Below are positions 1 to 8,237 of a DNA stretch of 32,179 nucleotides, one piece after another. The first letter of the stretch is position 1; every line of letters starts with the position of its first letter. Made by a program: the position numbers and the translations under genes. This stretch comes from Candidatus Binatota bacterium. Lineage in GTDB: Bacteria > Desulfobacterota > Binatia > UBA1149 > CAITLU01. The stretch covers positions 1 through 32,179 of the forward strand of contig JAJRWY010000049.1 of NCBI GenBank assembly GCA_024276575.1, in the 5' to 3' direction. The notes beneath the pieces were generated by a model. It made no database searches. It was not told the DNA's origin and saw nothing but the letters and a program-made list of their open reading frames with translations.

Positions 1-863
1 AGCCAATGCTTACCGACCAGCAGCCGGGCCAAGCGCGGGCGCAACTCAGCCCCGCTAGGCGATGATATCTGAACGCTGATCACGCCGCCGTCGTCGCGGC
101 CCAGCACTTCGACATCCTCTACTCCCGGGCAGGAGCGCAGCGCGGCCAGCAATTCGGCCTCTGGGGCGGTGGCCCGCAAGAGCGACTCGCCACGGCCGGC
201 GGTCTTTTCGCTCAGGCCCTCGGCACTGTCCTGGGCGATGACGCGGCCTTTATCGAGGATCAGGACTCGCCGGCAGGTAAGGCTTACTTCGGGAAGAATG
301 TGCGTAGACAGCAATACCGTGGCCAGCCCCGAGAGCTTCGATATCAGGCTTCGTATCTCCACGATCTGGCGCGGGTCGAGACCAACCGTGGGCTCGTCGA
401 GGATCAGCACTGCGGGCTGGTGGATAATAGCCTGGGCAATGCCGACTCGCTGCCGGTAGCCCTTGGAGAGGTTTCCGATACGGCGTTTACCCATATCGGC
501 GAGGCCGCACACTTCCATGGCCTCGTCCACGTAGGTGCTGACCCGCCCACTGACATCACGAACCTTGGCCGTAAAGGCGAGCAGGCTCTTGACCGTCATG
601 TCCGGGTACAAGGCAACCCGCTCGGGAAGATAACCGATCTTCTTGTGCGCTTCCCGCGGATCATTCCTGACGTCGATACCGGCAATGCTGCAACTGCCCA
701 CCGTGGGAGCAAAAAAGCCGGTCAGCATACGCATGATCGTGGTCTTGCCGGAACCGTTAGGACCGAGCAGGCCAACGATCTCACCCGCTTCGATGGTGAA
801 GGAAACATCGTCGACCGCGCGAAACAGTCCGTAATCTTTGGTCAAGCCCCGAGCTTCGATCAA
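1..863 (-). CDS. ABC transporter ATP-binding protein (GldA/NatA-like), C-terminus off the window
   Basis: This is the nucleotide-binding subunit of an ABC exporter, which would power a membrane partner lying beyond the left edge. Translating the minus strand gives a Walker A loop, GPNGSGKTT, at residues 34-42. It is followed by a signature of the LSKGYRQR type (instead of LSGGQ), typical of the GldA/NatA branch, then the Walker B LILDEPTVGLDP and the switch histidine in LLSTHILPEV. After the ATPase core the frame continues into a GldA-like C-terminal extension and leaves the window with no stop, so the gene is partial. I chose the TTG at 863 because it gives the usual IEARGLTKDYG opening and has a GGGGG tract just upstream. 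An in-frame GTG at 890 would add nine residues and is also possible. A hairpin terminator separates it from the RND gene upstream. Confidence 0.9.
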   Translation of the reverse strand, partial: MIEARGLTKDYGLFRAVDDVSFTIEAGEIVGLLGPNGSGKTTIMRMLTGFFAPTVGSCSIAGIDVRNDPREAHKKIGYLPERVALYPDMTVKSLLAFTAKVRDVSGRVSTYVDEAMEVCGLADMGKRRIGNLSKGYRQRVGIAQAIIHQPAVLILDEPTVGLDPRQIVEIRSLISKLSGLATVLLSTHILPEVSLTCRRVLILDKGRVIAQDSAEGLSEKTAGRGESLLRATAPEAELLAALRSCPGVEDVEVLGRDDGGVISVQISSPSGAELRPRLARLLVGKHW

Positions 864-955
864 TCTGTCACCCCCCGCGAGCGCCGGCACCCGGAGGGCG
901 CCTCACTTGCGGACAACTCCGCTATAATTCCAGTGGGGGCTCCCCGCAACAAATG

Positions 956-989
956 AAAAGGCCGAACTGAGCGAACAGTCCGGCCTTTT
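956..989 (-). terminator. Rho-independent terminator after the RND gene
   Basis: A nearly perfect inverted repeat has 14-bp arms (956-969 and 976-989, one G-U pair) and a six-base loop. It sits about 70 bp downstream of the RND stop codon. The arms end in A/T runs on both sides, so it could act in either orientation. It lies between the RND gene and the ABC ATPase gene and should limit read-through. Confidence 0.75.
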
Positions 990-1059
990 TTATGCCCGCA
1001 GTCTCCGTCTGCAGTCCTTGGGGATGCAAACGGCAGCGGCGGACCGTTCAGTCCGAAGG

Positions 1060-3375
1060 CTAGGCGTCGATCGCGGGACGCCTCTGAACGAACTTGGGCT
1101 TGACCACTGCGATAACTACCGGCAGCAGTGTCAGAGAAGCCGACCAAGAGATAGTCATCCACAGGGCCAGCAGCAGTCCCATCTCTGCGTTGAAACGGAT
1201 CTCCGACATTAACCAGAACAGAGTCGAGAAGATCAGCGTCGCCGAGACAAAAGTCACGGCCTTACCAGCCGTACAAATCGCACGATGAACCGCCGCTTCG
1301 ACACGTTTACCGGTCTCGGACTCGTCATACTCGCCCTCAAGTTCAAAGAAGACTTCGATGGTTCGCGAGACGATATAGAGACCGTAGTCGATACCGAAAC
1401 CGACCCCCACGGTGACGACCGGCAGGGTATTGATGTTGATACCCATGTTCTGCCAGCCCATGTAGGCGTTGATCGTAAAGTTCGACGCCAGCAAAGGCAG
1501 CAGCATTATCATGCCCGCCACGAAGGAGCGGTAAGTAAACATCAAGACCACGTAGATGGTTCCGAAGCCAAGTAAGTTCAACATCACGTCGTTTTTCAAC
1601 AACTCTTCGTTGGCCGCTGCCAGCACGCCGATCAAACCGCCCGCCAGACGGAAGGTCGCCTTGTCCATCGGATTTTCCGCGATGAACTGCTTGCAACGCG
1701 TGATGATGCGCTTGACGTTGTCGCCCTTGTGATCGCGGCAGAAGAAAGTTACGTGCGCCGTTCGATAGTCGGTCGACACGTACTTGGCGGTCTCTGTCGG
1801 CGGCGAGCCTGAGAAGAAAATGAAGAACAGGCCGCCCACGTCCACCCAGTTATTGGGTATGACACCCCACTTCGGTTCCAATTCGTGGAAGACGCTGTTT
1901 ACCGCCCTCAGGATATCGGCAAGCGAAAAGCTGTATCCCACTCCCGAGTCACGCTCCAGGAAGCGCTGAAAACTCTCCATGGTGTCGAGCGTCTGCGGAT
2001 ACTTCATCGCGTTTTTATCGTAGCCTTCCGCGACCACGATAAGCGGCTCGACACCGCCGAACTTCCCTTGAATCTTGGTGTGGGAGGCGTTGTAGGGCGA
2101 ATCGATGAACAGCAAGGGCGAAGCCGCACTCGGATCGCCAATAATCAGCTTCGTCCACTGAGTTGCACAGACGACTGAAACCCCGAGCCAGAATACGATG
2201 GTTATGGTCCGGCCGCGTGGACTCAGTACCATATCGGCAAAGGCGTTGATTGCCCGAAGGAAAGGGCCATCGTGACGCTTCTCGATAACCTCATCCTCGG
2301 GAGGATTGAGGAAGTCGTAGACTATCGGGTTGAGCAGCAACTCCGAGATGGTGATAGCGAGGATCCAAAAAGACGAGGTCACCGCGAGTTTCTGCAACAT
2401 CACGATCGGAACCAGCATAATCACCAACAGCCCCAAGGCGTCAGTGATGATTCCGGACAAAGTAGGCACAAACATTTCCGCGAATGAGGCCACGATGGCA
2501 TCGTGCTTGCGCTTATCACCGCTGGCCTTGTGCTTGTGGTACTCCTCGTAATAGCGGTCGTGCATCTGCACCGAATGGCTCACCGCCCGAGCGGTAATGA
2601 AAAACGGGATGACCAGCACCAGCGGATCAAGCGCGAAACCGATGATATCGATGAAACCCAGACCCCAGATGGCCGAGATCACGCCGGTGATGGTGGGACG
2701 CAACGCGCCACGCCAATCGTGGAAGTAGAAGTAGAGCAGCACCCAGACGAACAGGGTGACCGCTATGAAGATCTGGAAAATCTCCGCAGAGTGCTTATAG
2801 ACCCATCCATAAAGCCGCGGCTCACCGGCAGCCCAGATGTTGATGTCCGAGCCGGTTCCCGTGATCGTGGCAGTCCCGGCTTCTTTATGACGCACGTAGT
2901 CTACCGTGACGGACTCGGCTTTGTCTCGCGCCTGCGCCACTGCCGCGCTGATCTCCCAAGAGCGAGATACGTCCTTGCCATTGACACGAATTATGACGTC
3001 GCCACGCTTCAGTCCGCCGGCTTCAGCCGCACTGCCTTCGAAAAGGCGCTTTACCAGCACCCCCTTTCCTTTCTCGACGCCCATGGCCTCGGCCCGGTCG
3101 GGGTCGACATCCTCGAGGTGCGCTCCGATCCAACCATCAGTGAACGGCACGATTACCCGCTCGTTCATCTCGTTGAAGATACGGCGGTAATCCAAACGCC
3201 CTTCAATGAAGTTGGCGCGGATCAAAGCCGCACGATCGTCGAGTGACACTAGAATACCGTAGACGTTCTCTGACTCATGGACGATGCGCCGGATATCGGT
3301 TGCATCGTCCGCAGTACGCGGCATTCCGATCATTATGGGTTCGGAGCGTAAAGTGCCGGCCGCGGCCACGGCCAA
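1060..3375 (-). CDS. RND/MMPL-family transporter with inserted PDZ domain (main fragment after an in-frame TAG)
   Basis: This is the larger part of an inner-membrane RND-superfamily exporter (HAE3/MMPL type). A PDZ-like domain spans about residues 73-172 of this fragment, with GVLVKRLFEGSAAEAGGLKR and GDVIIRVNGKD as its core. It is followed by membrane segments and the two RND half-motifs: ARAVSHSVQMHDRYYEE in the first half and VGVGFGIDYGLYIVSR in the second. The frame is continuous with the upstream fragment starting at 3741, and only one TAG codon (3447-3445) separates them. Read through, the protein would be 893 codons, normal for the family, and the residues on both sides (LSQIYLVT, then AADRVYGVNHNQ) continue the same domain. 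The start given is the first possible start codon (TTG) after the stop and need not be real. The gene follows the BNR lipoprotein gene, and such pairs are common. It is either a recent pseudogene or a sequencing error; a functional shortened protein is unlikely because the first membrane helix is lost. Confidence 0.85.
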   Translation of the reverse strand: MAVAAAGTLRSEPIMIGMPRTADDATDIRRIVHESENVYGILVSLDDRAALIRANFIEGRLDYRRIFNEMNERVIVPFTDGWIGAHLEDVDPDRAEAMGVEKGKGVLVKRLFEGSAAEAGGLKRGDVIIRVNGKDVSRSWEISAAVAQARDKAESVTVDYVRHKEAGTATITGTGSDINIWAAGEPRLYGWVYKHSAEIFQIFIAVTLFVWVLLYFYFHDWRGALRPTITGVISAIWGLGFIDIIGFALDPLVLVIPFFITARAVSHSVQMHDRYYEEYHKHKASGDKRKHDAIVASFAEMFVPTLSGIITDALGLLVIMLVPIVMLQKLAVTSSFWILAITISELLLNPIVYDFLNPPEDEVIEKRHDGPFLRAINAFADMVLSPRGRTITIVFWLGVSVVCATQWTKLIIGDPSAASPLLFIDSPYNASHTKIQGKFGGVEPLIVVAEGYDKNAMKYPQTLDTMESFQRFLERDSGVGYSFSLADILRAVNSVFHELEPKWGVIPNNWVDVGGLFFIFFSGSPPTETAKYVSTDYRTAHVTFFCRDHKGDNVKRIITRCKQFIAENPMDKATFRLAGGLIGVLAAANEELLKNDVMLNLLGFGTIYVVLMFTYRSFVAGMIMLLPLLASNFTINAYMGWQNMGININTLPVVTVGVGFGIDYGLYIVSRTIEVFFELEGEYDESETGKRVEAAVHRAICTAGKAVTFVSATLIFSTLFWLMSEIRFNAEMGLLLALWMTISWSASLTLLPVVIAVVKPKFVQRRPAIDA

Positions 3376-3444
3376 ATGCCGTGTGGTGCGGTGGCCGATA
3401 GAATCGATCTGGTTGTGGTTTACGCCGTAGACGCGGTCCGCGGC

Positions 3445-3741
3445 CTAGGTGACTAGATAGATCTGGCTGAGCGTCTCAACGTCGAAGATATTTCCTTCTT
3501 CGACTTCTACCATCATGGTGATGTTGTTGGCACCACCGAAATCCTTGGCGTATTCCTCGTGAACCTCGATAAACGGATGTCCCTTGGGCAGCAGCTCGCT
3601 AAAGCTGGTGATCATCTCCAGGTGCGAGGCCCTCCACCCGAAGAAAGCGGTGACAACCACTACCAATATAGTTACCGGAGTCCGGGCCCGGATCAGCCGC
3701 TCGCCGAGTAGGTAAAGTGCTTCCTTATTTTCCCTAGCCAT
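3445..3741 (-). pseudogene. N-terminal fragment of the RND/MMPL transporter, ended by a premature TAG
   Basis: The fragment has 98 codons. It carries the expected first transmembrane helix (RTPVTILVVVVTAFFGW, about residues 19-35) and the start of the first periplasmic loop, including FSELLPKGHPF, a pattern usual in MMPL/RND proteins. The ATG at 3741 is supported by a GGAG ribosome binding site and lies 12 bp after the lipoprotein gene's stop, so the two would be co-transcribed. The stop falls in the middle of the loop domain and the same frame continues for almost 800 codons. The sequence around the TAG needs only one base change to encode Gln, Lys or Glu. Confidence 0.8.
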
Positions 3742-3753
3742 GTTCTCCGCTCC

Positions 3754-4872
3754 CTAGCCTATCCGCCTGAACCAGGTCTTGCCGCCATCGTTGGTGTTCA
3801 TGATGAAGCCGAAACCACCAACCACCCAGCCGTTGTCGTTGTCGTAGAATTCGACTTCCCTGATCCAGTTGTTGACCTGAGTGCCGAGACTTCCCTGTTT
3901 GAAGTTCCTCCCGTCCGGCGCGATCACGACCTGTCCGCCGGCACCGACCGTCCACACCGACCCATTGGGAAGTATATCGCTGGAATAAAACGGCGAGGTG
4001 TATTCGTGAACATTGTGGTGGCGCCAAGCCCAGGTTTCGCCACCGTCAGTGGTCATGGCGATGCGTGCCTCGAGCCCGCATACGTAGCCCACCTCCCGGT
4101 TCAAGAACTCAACGTCGAAAAAAGTCGGTAGGTCGAGCACGTCGAAGTATTCTTTGCCGACCAAAGATGCCTGTTTCTCTACCCAGGTCTTGCCGCCGTC
4201 ACGGGTTCGAAAGATTTTCCCAAACTCTCCGACCACAAAACCGTTGTCGCCGTCGAAAAACTGAATGTCGTAGAGTACCGGGTCTTCAAAAGCCAGCAGG
4301 GAGTTGAGGTCCATCTGATCAAGACCTTCCGGCTTCATGGTATAGACGTTCCAGGTCTTGCCACCATCGTCGGTACGCGCGACCGTAGAGCGATCGCCGA
4401 TCGCAATCGCCGTTTTCGCATCGACTACGCTAAGAGAGAAAAGCGGCGCCAGGTTGCAATTGTCACCTTCCCCCTTTGACTCACGGCAGTCATCGCCCAT
4501 GTAGGCGCCTGCATCCTGTGCCTGCCAGGTCTCGCCGCCGTCCTTGGTATGCAAAACAGTCCCGGCCTGTCCAACGATCCAACCGATCTTGTCGTCGGCA
4601 AACCCGATACTAAACAGCGGCTGCTTGGTACCGCTGTCGACCGCCGTCCAGGTCACGCCTGCATCGGTGGTGTTCAGTATCTTCCCTTTGTACCCGACCA
4701 CGATGGCATGCTTGGGTCCAAGCAGTGCGATATCGTAGAACCGATCTGAAACATAGATCTTCTGTTCGGCCAAAGGCTCGAGTTCGCCCGAATCATGACA
4801 GGCGCCCAGTGTAAGCACGACCAAACACAGTGCTAAGGCGCGGCACAGACCACGAAGGCCAGTGAGATTCAT
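3754..4872 (-). CDS. YCF48/BNR-repeat beta-propeller lipoprotein
   Basis: The predicted exported protein has 372 residues. It begins with a lipoprotein signal peptide ending in the lipobox LTLGAC, so it is probably anchored to a membrane on the periplasmic side. The rest consists of BNR/YCF48-type propeller repeats: the motif DGG(K/E)TW recurs at least five times, interspersed with GxVVGxxG-type strands. The ATG at 4872 is favoured because AAGGAG lies at good distance and the signal peptide begins there; the frame is open further upstream but encodes nothing recognisable. In cyanobacteria and plastids YCF48 helps photosystem II assembly. In heterotrophs the family is widespread and usually neighbours RND/MMPL exporters, as it does here with 12 bp between the genes. 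I infer an accessory role in that exporter, not photosynthesis. Confidence 0.85.
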   Translation of the reverse strand: MNLTGLRGLCRALALCLVVLTLGACHDSGELEPLAEQKIYVSDRFYDIALLGPKHAIVVGYKGKILNTTDAGVTWTAVDSGTKQPLFSIGFADDKIGWIVGQAGTVLHTKDGGETWQAQDAGAYMGDDCRESKGEGDNCNLAPLFSLSVVDAKTAIAIGDRSTVARTDDGGKTWNVYTMKPEGLDQMDLNSLLAFEDPVLYDIQFFDGDNGFVVGEFGKIFRTRDGGKTWVEKQASLVGKEYFDVLDLPTFFDVEFLNREVGYVCGLEARIAMTTDGGETWAWRHHNVHEYTSPFYSSDILPNGSVWTVGAGGQVVIAPDGRNFKQGSLGTQVNNWIREVEFYDNDNGWVVGGFGFIMNTNDGGKTWFRRIG

Positions 4873-4980
4873 ACTTTTCTCCTTAAACTCGCTGAAGACT
4901 GGCGAGACGCTTCTACCCAAACGCTGACTATCTCGAACGACCCGAACCCATGATCTATCTTGGGGAAATGGGCAACACCA

Positions 4981-5007
4981 TTTATCGGCGCGCATAGGGC
5001 ATGTCAA
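4981..5007 (-). promoter_or_regulatory. Candidate promoter for the lipoprotein-RND operon
   Basis: On the minus strand a perfect TTGACA (5007-5002) is followed 15-17 bp later by an AT-rich GATAAATG that could act as a poor -10. It lies about 110 bp upstream of the lipoprotein start, in the largest gap on this side. The -10 match is weak, so this is only a candidate. Confidence 0.3.
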
Positions 5008-5069
5008 GATGGCGCGGGCTCGCCCCGCCATTCCCTTGCCCGGCAAAAGTCTCCGATTTTTCGCCGCTT

Positions 5070-5531
5070 TCAGCCCTCGGGGAAGAACTCAGCCCGATCG
5101 GCACCTTCGACGAGAGTCTGCTGGTCGATCCTCCACGCCCCATCCTCGTCTATTAGCTCATAAAGCTCGTACTCGTCCAGGCCAAGTTGGTTCAAAAACT
5201 TGTCCTGAGATTTTAGCAGATTCGGTACCCGCGCCTTGCCGTCGGCCCCAATTCGGGCTTCCCCAACGTCGAAACCGAAGATTTTCACTTCCCCCATTTC
5301 GACTATGTACTGCTGCTCTTTGGCCCATTCGCCGCGGGCCTTGCCCGCCCTGAGCGTAGTGGAAACGTAATCGTAAGCCTCGTCGAAGCGATGGGCCTGA
5401 ATGGCGGCAAGGTATGCTTTGACGGTTTCGGCGGGTCCCAACCTTTCGGCTCGCACCGAAGGCGGCAAAAAAACCGCTACGGCAAGAGAAAACGCCATCG
5501 CAAATGTGCCGAGTCGCAGAACTTGTTTCAT
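5070..5531 (-). CDS. Small exported protein, possibly NTF2-like fold
   Basis: The protein has 153 residues and an evident signal peptide (basic MKQVLR, hydrophobic stretch, probable cleavage after VRA around residue 28). The mature part begins GPAETVKAYLAAIQAHRFDE, resembling the first helix of NTF2-like/SnoaL or DUF4878-type domains, and later has an alternating strand pattern ending in DGAWRIDQQTLVEG, also typical of that fold. I cannot name a function. The gene starts 38 bp after the glycosyltransferase stop on the same strand, with no clear Shine-Dalgarno sequence, so it may be expressed with that gene. The fold assignment is an inference from pattern alone. Confidence 0.7.
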   Translation of the reverse strand: MKQVLRLGTFAMAFSLAVAVFLPPSVRAERLGPAETVKAYLAAIQAHRFDEAYDYVSTTLRAGKARGEWAKEQQYIVEMGEVKIFGFDVGEARIGADGKARVPNLLKSQDKFLNQLGLDEYELYELIDEDGAWRIDQQTLVEGADRAEFFPEG

Positions 5532-5569
5532 GGCGCCATCGTAGCAACCGCAACTCGGAAGGCAACCGC

Positions 5570-7306
5570 CTACTGAATATGCGGCAGCGCGTCATCCGCC
5601 ACCGCGGCCGCATCCGGCCTCTCGGAGGGCGCAGACGACGGCGCTTGCGGCTCCGGCTCCCGCGTTTTCGGTGCCGTAGACTCCGGGACGAGCAGCACAT
5701 GGCGGCCGGTGCGAGCCAACTCGCGAAAACCGGGGTCGCCAACCAGTTGGGAAAAAACCGGCAAACGCTTGTCCTTGGTCAACACCAGCGCTCCGGGCTC
5801 ATCGAACAGTGCAGCTCGGTAAAATGCGGCATCGCGGGCCCGCTCGGCCGCCTGCGAATAAACTACCTTGGGACCCCAATAAAACAGAAACGAGTAGGGC
5901 CGTACCCCGAAAGTCACGATCGACGCAGCTTGCGGCTGCCTCTTGGCTACACGCGCGAGTTCCGCATCGGACAGGTGCGAACTCAGAGGAGCTGCCGTGA
6001 CGAGGAAAAAGCACAGAAACGTAATGATAGTACCCGCACACAGCGTGCACTGAGCCGGCAGGGTCGCACAGGCACGGCCTCGGGCACTCCCAAGCACCCA
6101 GGCCGCCGTCAAAGCGGCTGGCATGAAAACCAGTGCATGCTGCAAGCCGATACGGTACTCGGTCGATATCGCCACCGCAGCTCCGACCGGAAGCAGCAAC
6201 AACACGGCTGCCTCCAAGGACACCAGTGTTCGAGCGGCACGAGGCTCAGAGTAGCGTTTTTCGATCAGAAAACGTGCGACTAAGAGCGCCAAAATCGGGG
6301 CACAGGGCAGAATGTAGGTGGCGAGTTTGCCGACAGATACGGAGAAAAACACGAATACCCAGATCACATAGACCGCAAGAACGCGGTCCGACCCCCCAGA
6401 GCCCCCGCGGCGCAATGCGCTGCGTAGCGCTTCCCACGAAAGGAAGGACCACGGCAAGAAGCCACCGAGCAAGACCGGGATGAAGAAGTACAGGGGTTTG
6501 CTGTGAAAGGCCCGGTCGCCGGAGGTGTAACGCCGAATATTGTGATCCCAGATAAAGTCGCGCAGGTAGTCAGGGTGGGAATAGGCGACGGGAAGCGTCC
6601 ATAGCCCGATAATCAACAGCGCCAGAATACTGCCACGAATGACGTTGAGTTCCGACCAAGCCACATCACGGCGAAATAACGCAAACAAGACCGGCACCGC
6701 CGCCAAAACTATCGCCACAGGCCCCTTGATGAGCACACCGAGAGCAATCAGCGCATAGAACGTATAGCCTAGCCTCCGCTCACGGCCACCTCCGGCCCAG
6801 GCAGCCCAATAGAGCATCGCTCCCGCAACCAGGGCAGACAAAGCCGCATCGAAGTTGACAAAGCGGCCCACGAACACGAATAGCGCCGTCGAGGCCAGTA
6901 ACAGCGCGCTCAACAGTCCACAGGCAAGCCCTTCCGGGTCATCGCCGCGCCGCGCCGAATACCAGTAAAGGGCCAGCAGGATCAGGCACGAAGCAGTCGA
7001 CGGCAGCACCCGGGCTGCGAATTCATTGACACCGAACACCCGGTACGACGCAGCCACCAGCACATAGAGAAAGGAGGGCTTGTCATGGTATGGTTCAAAA
7101 TTGATGCTGGGCTCGAGACCGGTCGATCCGATCATCATTTCGCGAGCAATCTCGGCATGCTTGGATTCGTCGGGATCCCAGAGTTCGTAGCCACCGAGGT
7201 TAGATCCAAACAAAGCGGCCGCCGCCAGCGCCAACATCAGCAATACACCCCAGCGTGCAAGACCGTAGCCGCCCGGAGGGTTTCCCTGTCGTTTGCCGCT
7301 AATCAC
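5570..7306 (-). CDS. PMT/ArnT-type (GT-C) membrane glycosyltransferase
   Basis: This integral membrane glycosyltransferase of about 578 residues belongs to the dolichyl/undecaprenyl-phosphate-sugar-using PMT/ArnT superfamily. Near the N-terminus, after the first helix, comes ELWDPDESKHAEIAREMM. Its Asp-Glu pair (residues 46-47) matches the acidic motif of the first periplasmic loop, and FEPYHDKPSFLYV matches the family's Y..KPP.L motif. About ten further hydrophobic segments follow, then a soluble C-terminal region and a Pro/Ala/Glu-rich tail. The substrate cannot be told; lipid A or protein glycosylation are family possibilities. I chose the GTG at 7306 because longer versions would run antisense into the divergent SCP2 gene and add residues unlike the family. 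Its ribosome binding site is poor. Confidence 0.85.
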   Translation of the reverse strand: MISGKRQGNPPGGYGLARWGVLLMLALAAAALFGSNLGGYELWDPDESKHAEIAREMMIGSTGLEPSINFEPYHDKPSFLYVLVAASYRVFGVNEFAARVLPSTASCLILLALYWYSARRGDDPEGLACGLLSALLLASTALFVFVGRFVNFDAALSALVAGAMLYWAAWAGGGRERRLGYTFYALIALGVLIKGPVAIVLAAVPVLFALFRRDVAWSELNVIRGSILALLIIGLWTLPVAYSHPDYLRDFIWDHNIRRYTSGDRAFHSKPLYFFIPVLLGGFLPWSFLSWEALRSALRRGGSGGSDRVLAVYVIWVFVFFSVSVGKLATYILPCAPILALLVARFLIEKRYSEPRAARTLVSLEAAVLLLLPVGAAVAISTEYRIGLQHALVFMPAALTAAWVLGSARGRACATLPAQCTLCAGTIITFLCFFLVTAAPLSSHLSDAELARVAKRQPQAASIVTFGVRPYSFLFYWGPKVVYSQAAERARDAAFYRAALFDEPGALVLTKDKRLPVFSQLVGDPGFRELARTGRHVLLVPESTAPKTREPEPQAPSSAPSERPDAAAVADDALPHIQ

Positions 7307-7327
7307 CGAAAGTTCTAAACAGGCCTC

Positions 7328-7696
7328 ATGACCAATGAAACAGACCAAGTCGAGATGCTCGATCACGCTGCCCGGCTGCAACAAGTAGTTGACGCCTTCG
7401 TGGCCCACGGCGCCCCGGGAGCGAGCGGCACGACCACATACTTGTTCGCATTGAGCGGACAAGAAAGCGGCAACTACCTGCTCACGCTGTCTCCCGAAGG
7501 TGCAAAGTGGGAGGCCGGCTACGAAGGCGACGCAGACGTCAGTATACGCCTCAGCACCGACGACTTTCTAGCCATCGCCGACGGGAAACTCGACGGAAGA
7601 CTGGCGATCGCGGGAGAACGGATCGAGATCAGCGGAGACCTCGCCGCCGCCGCCGCCATGATTTCTCAACTTTCGCCCCCCGAAGATCTCGACTAG
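7328..7696 (+). CDS. SCP2 sterol-carrier-domain protein
   Basis: The cytoplasmic protein has 122 residues and is essentially one SCP2-type lipid-binding domain. Visible family features are the central strands YLLTLSPEGAKWEAGYEGDA, the ADVSIRLSTDDFLAIADGKL segment and the closing AGERIEISGDL followed by an Ala-rich helix. SCP2 domains bind hydrophobic ligands such as sterols, fatty acids or acyl-CoAs; the ligand here is unknown. The gene is divergent from the glycosyltransferase with only 21 bp between the chosen start codons, so their promoters must overlap the coding regions or one start is misassigned. It is convergent with the receiver gene downstream. Confidence 0.8.
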   Translation: MTNETDQVEMLDHAARLQQVVDAFVAHGAPGASGTTTYLFALSGQESGNYLLTLSPEGAKWEAGYEGDADVSIRLSTDDFLAIADGKLDGRLAIAGERIEISGDLAAAAAMISQLSPPEDLD

Positions 7697-7799
7697 CCTT
7701 GGCCTCTAGCGGACCCCGAAGCCGCGTCGTCGAAGTATGCAGCACTGCGAGGCTCAGCAAGGGACTGGGCGGCACGGGGAGGCACCGCGGCGCAGGCGT

Positions 7800-7823
7800 C
7801 CGGCTTGCTCGCAGCGGAGCCGG
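7800..7823 (-). terminator. GC-rich hairpin at a convergent junction
   Basis: CCGGCT at 7800-7805 pairs with AGCCGG at 7818-7823, with a further GCT/AGC pairing inside. It directly abuts the stop codon of the receiver gene. There is no T tract, so intrinsic termination is doubtful; it could be a transcript-end hairpin. Confidence 0.3.
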
Positions 7824-8237
7824 TCAAGGGCGTTGCAGACTCCACACGTCACCGGCAAACACGTCACGGATGATTCCCAGCATGACTTCGTCGTCGAACG
7901 GTTTCGATAGATAGCGGTCCGCACCCACACGTAGCGCCTCGATCTCGTCGGCCTTTTGGCCCTTGGCCGTCAAGATCACGACAAAGACCCCCCGCAGGGC
8001 CGGGTCCGACTTTATGGCACTGCAGACCGCGTACCCGTCCATACGCGGCATCATGACGTCGAGCATCACGACCTTAGGACGCAAGCGCTGGACGGCCGCA
8101 AGTCCGTCCTCGCCGTCGACTGCGGTCTCGACCTCGATCCCCTCTGCGTCGAGGATAAAGGCTACCGTCTCCCGAATATTCGGCTCGTCGTCGACCAGGA
8201 CCACGCAATCACGCAGCTCTCCGCTTGGCGACGTCAC
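7824..8237 (-). CDS. Stand-alone response regulator receiver domain protein
   Basis: This 137-residue single-domain receiver has all key residues: the acidic pair D16-D17 in VLVDDEP, phospho-acceptor D60 in VVMLDVMMPRMDG, T90 in VVILTAKG and K112 in YLSKPF. There is no output domain, so it probably works by protein-protein contact or in a phosphorelay, as in CheY and Spo0F. The GTG start overlaps the TGA of the upstream exported-protein gene by four bases (GTGA), implying translational coupling. No histidine kinase gene is present in the window; a partner must be encoded elsewhere. It is the last gene of the apparent korA-led unit. Confidence 0.92.
   Translation of the reverse strand: MTSPSGELRDCVVLVDDEPNIRETVAFILDAEGIEVETAVDGEDGLAAVQRLRPKVVMLDVMMPRMDGYAVCSAIKSDPALRGVFVVILTAKGQKADEIEALRVGADRYLSKPFDDEVMLGIIRDVFAGDVWSLQRP

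Noticed and set aside
3445-3447. Recoded TAG (pyrrolysine or reassigned amber) in the RND gene
   Set aside because: The same gene, the neighbouring lipoprotein gene, the SCP2 gene and the ABM gene all end in TAG, so TAG works as a normal stop; no pyl genes are in view.
3754-4872. Photosynthesis role for the YCF48-like lipoprotein
   Set aside because: No photosynthetic genes are in the window, and the family is common next to RND exporters in non-phototrophs.
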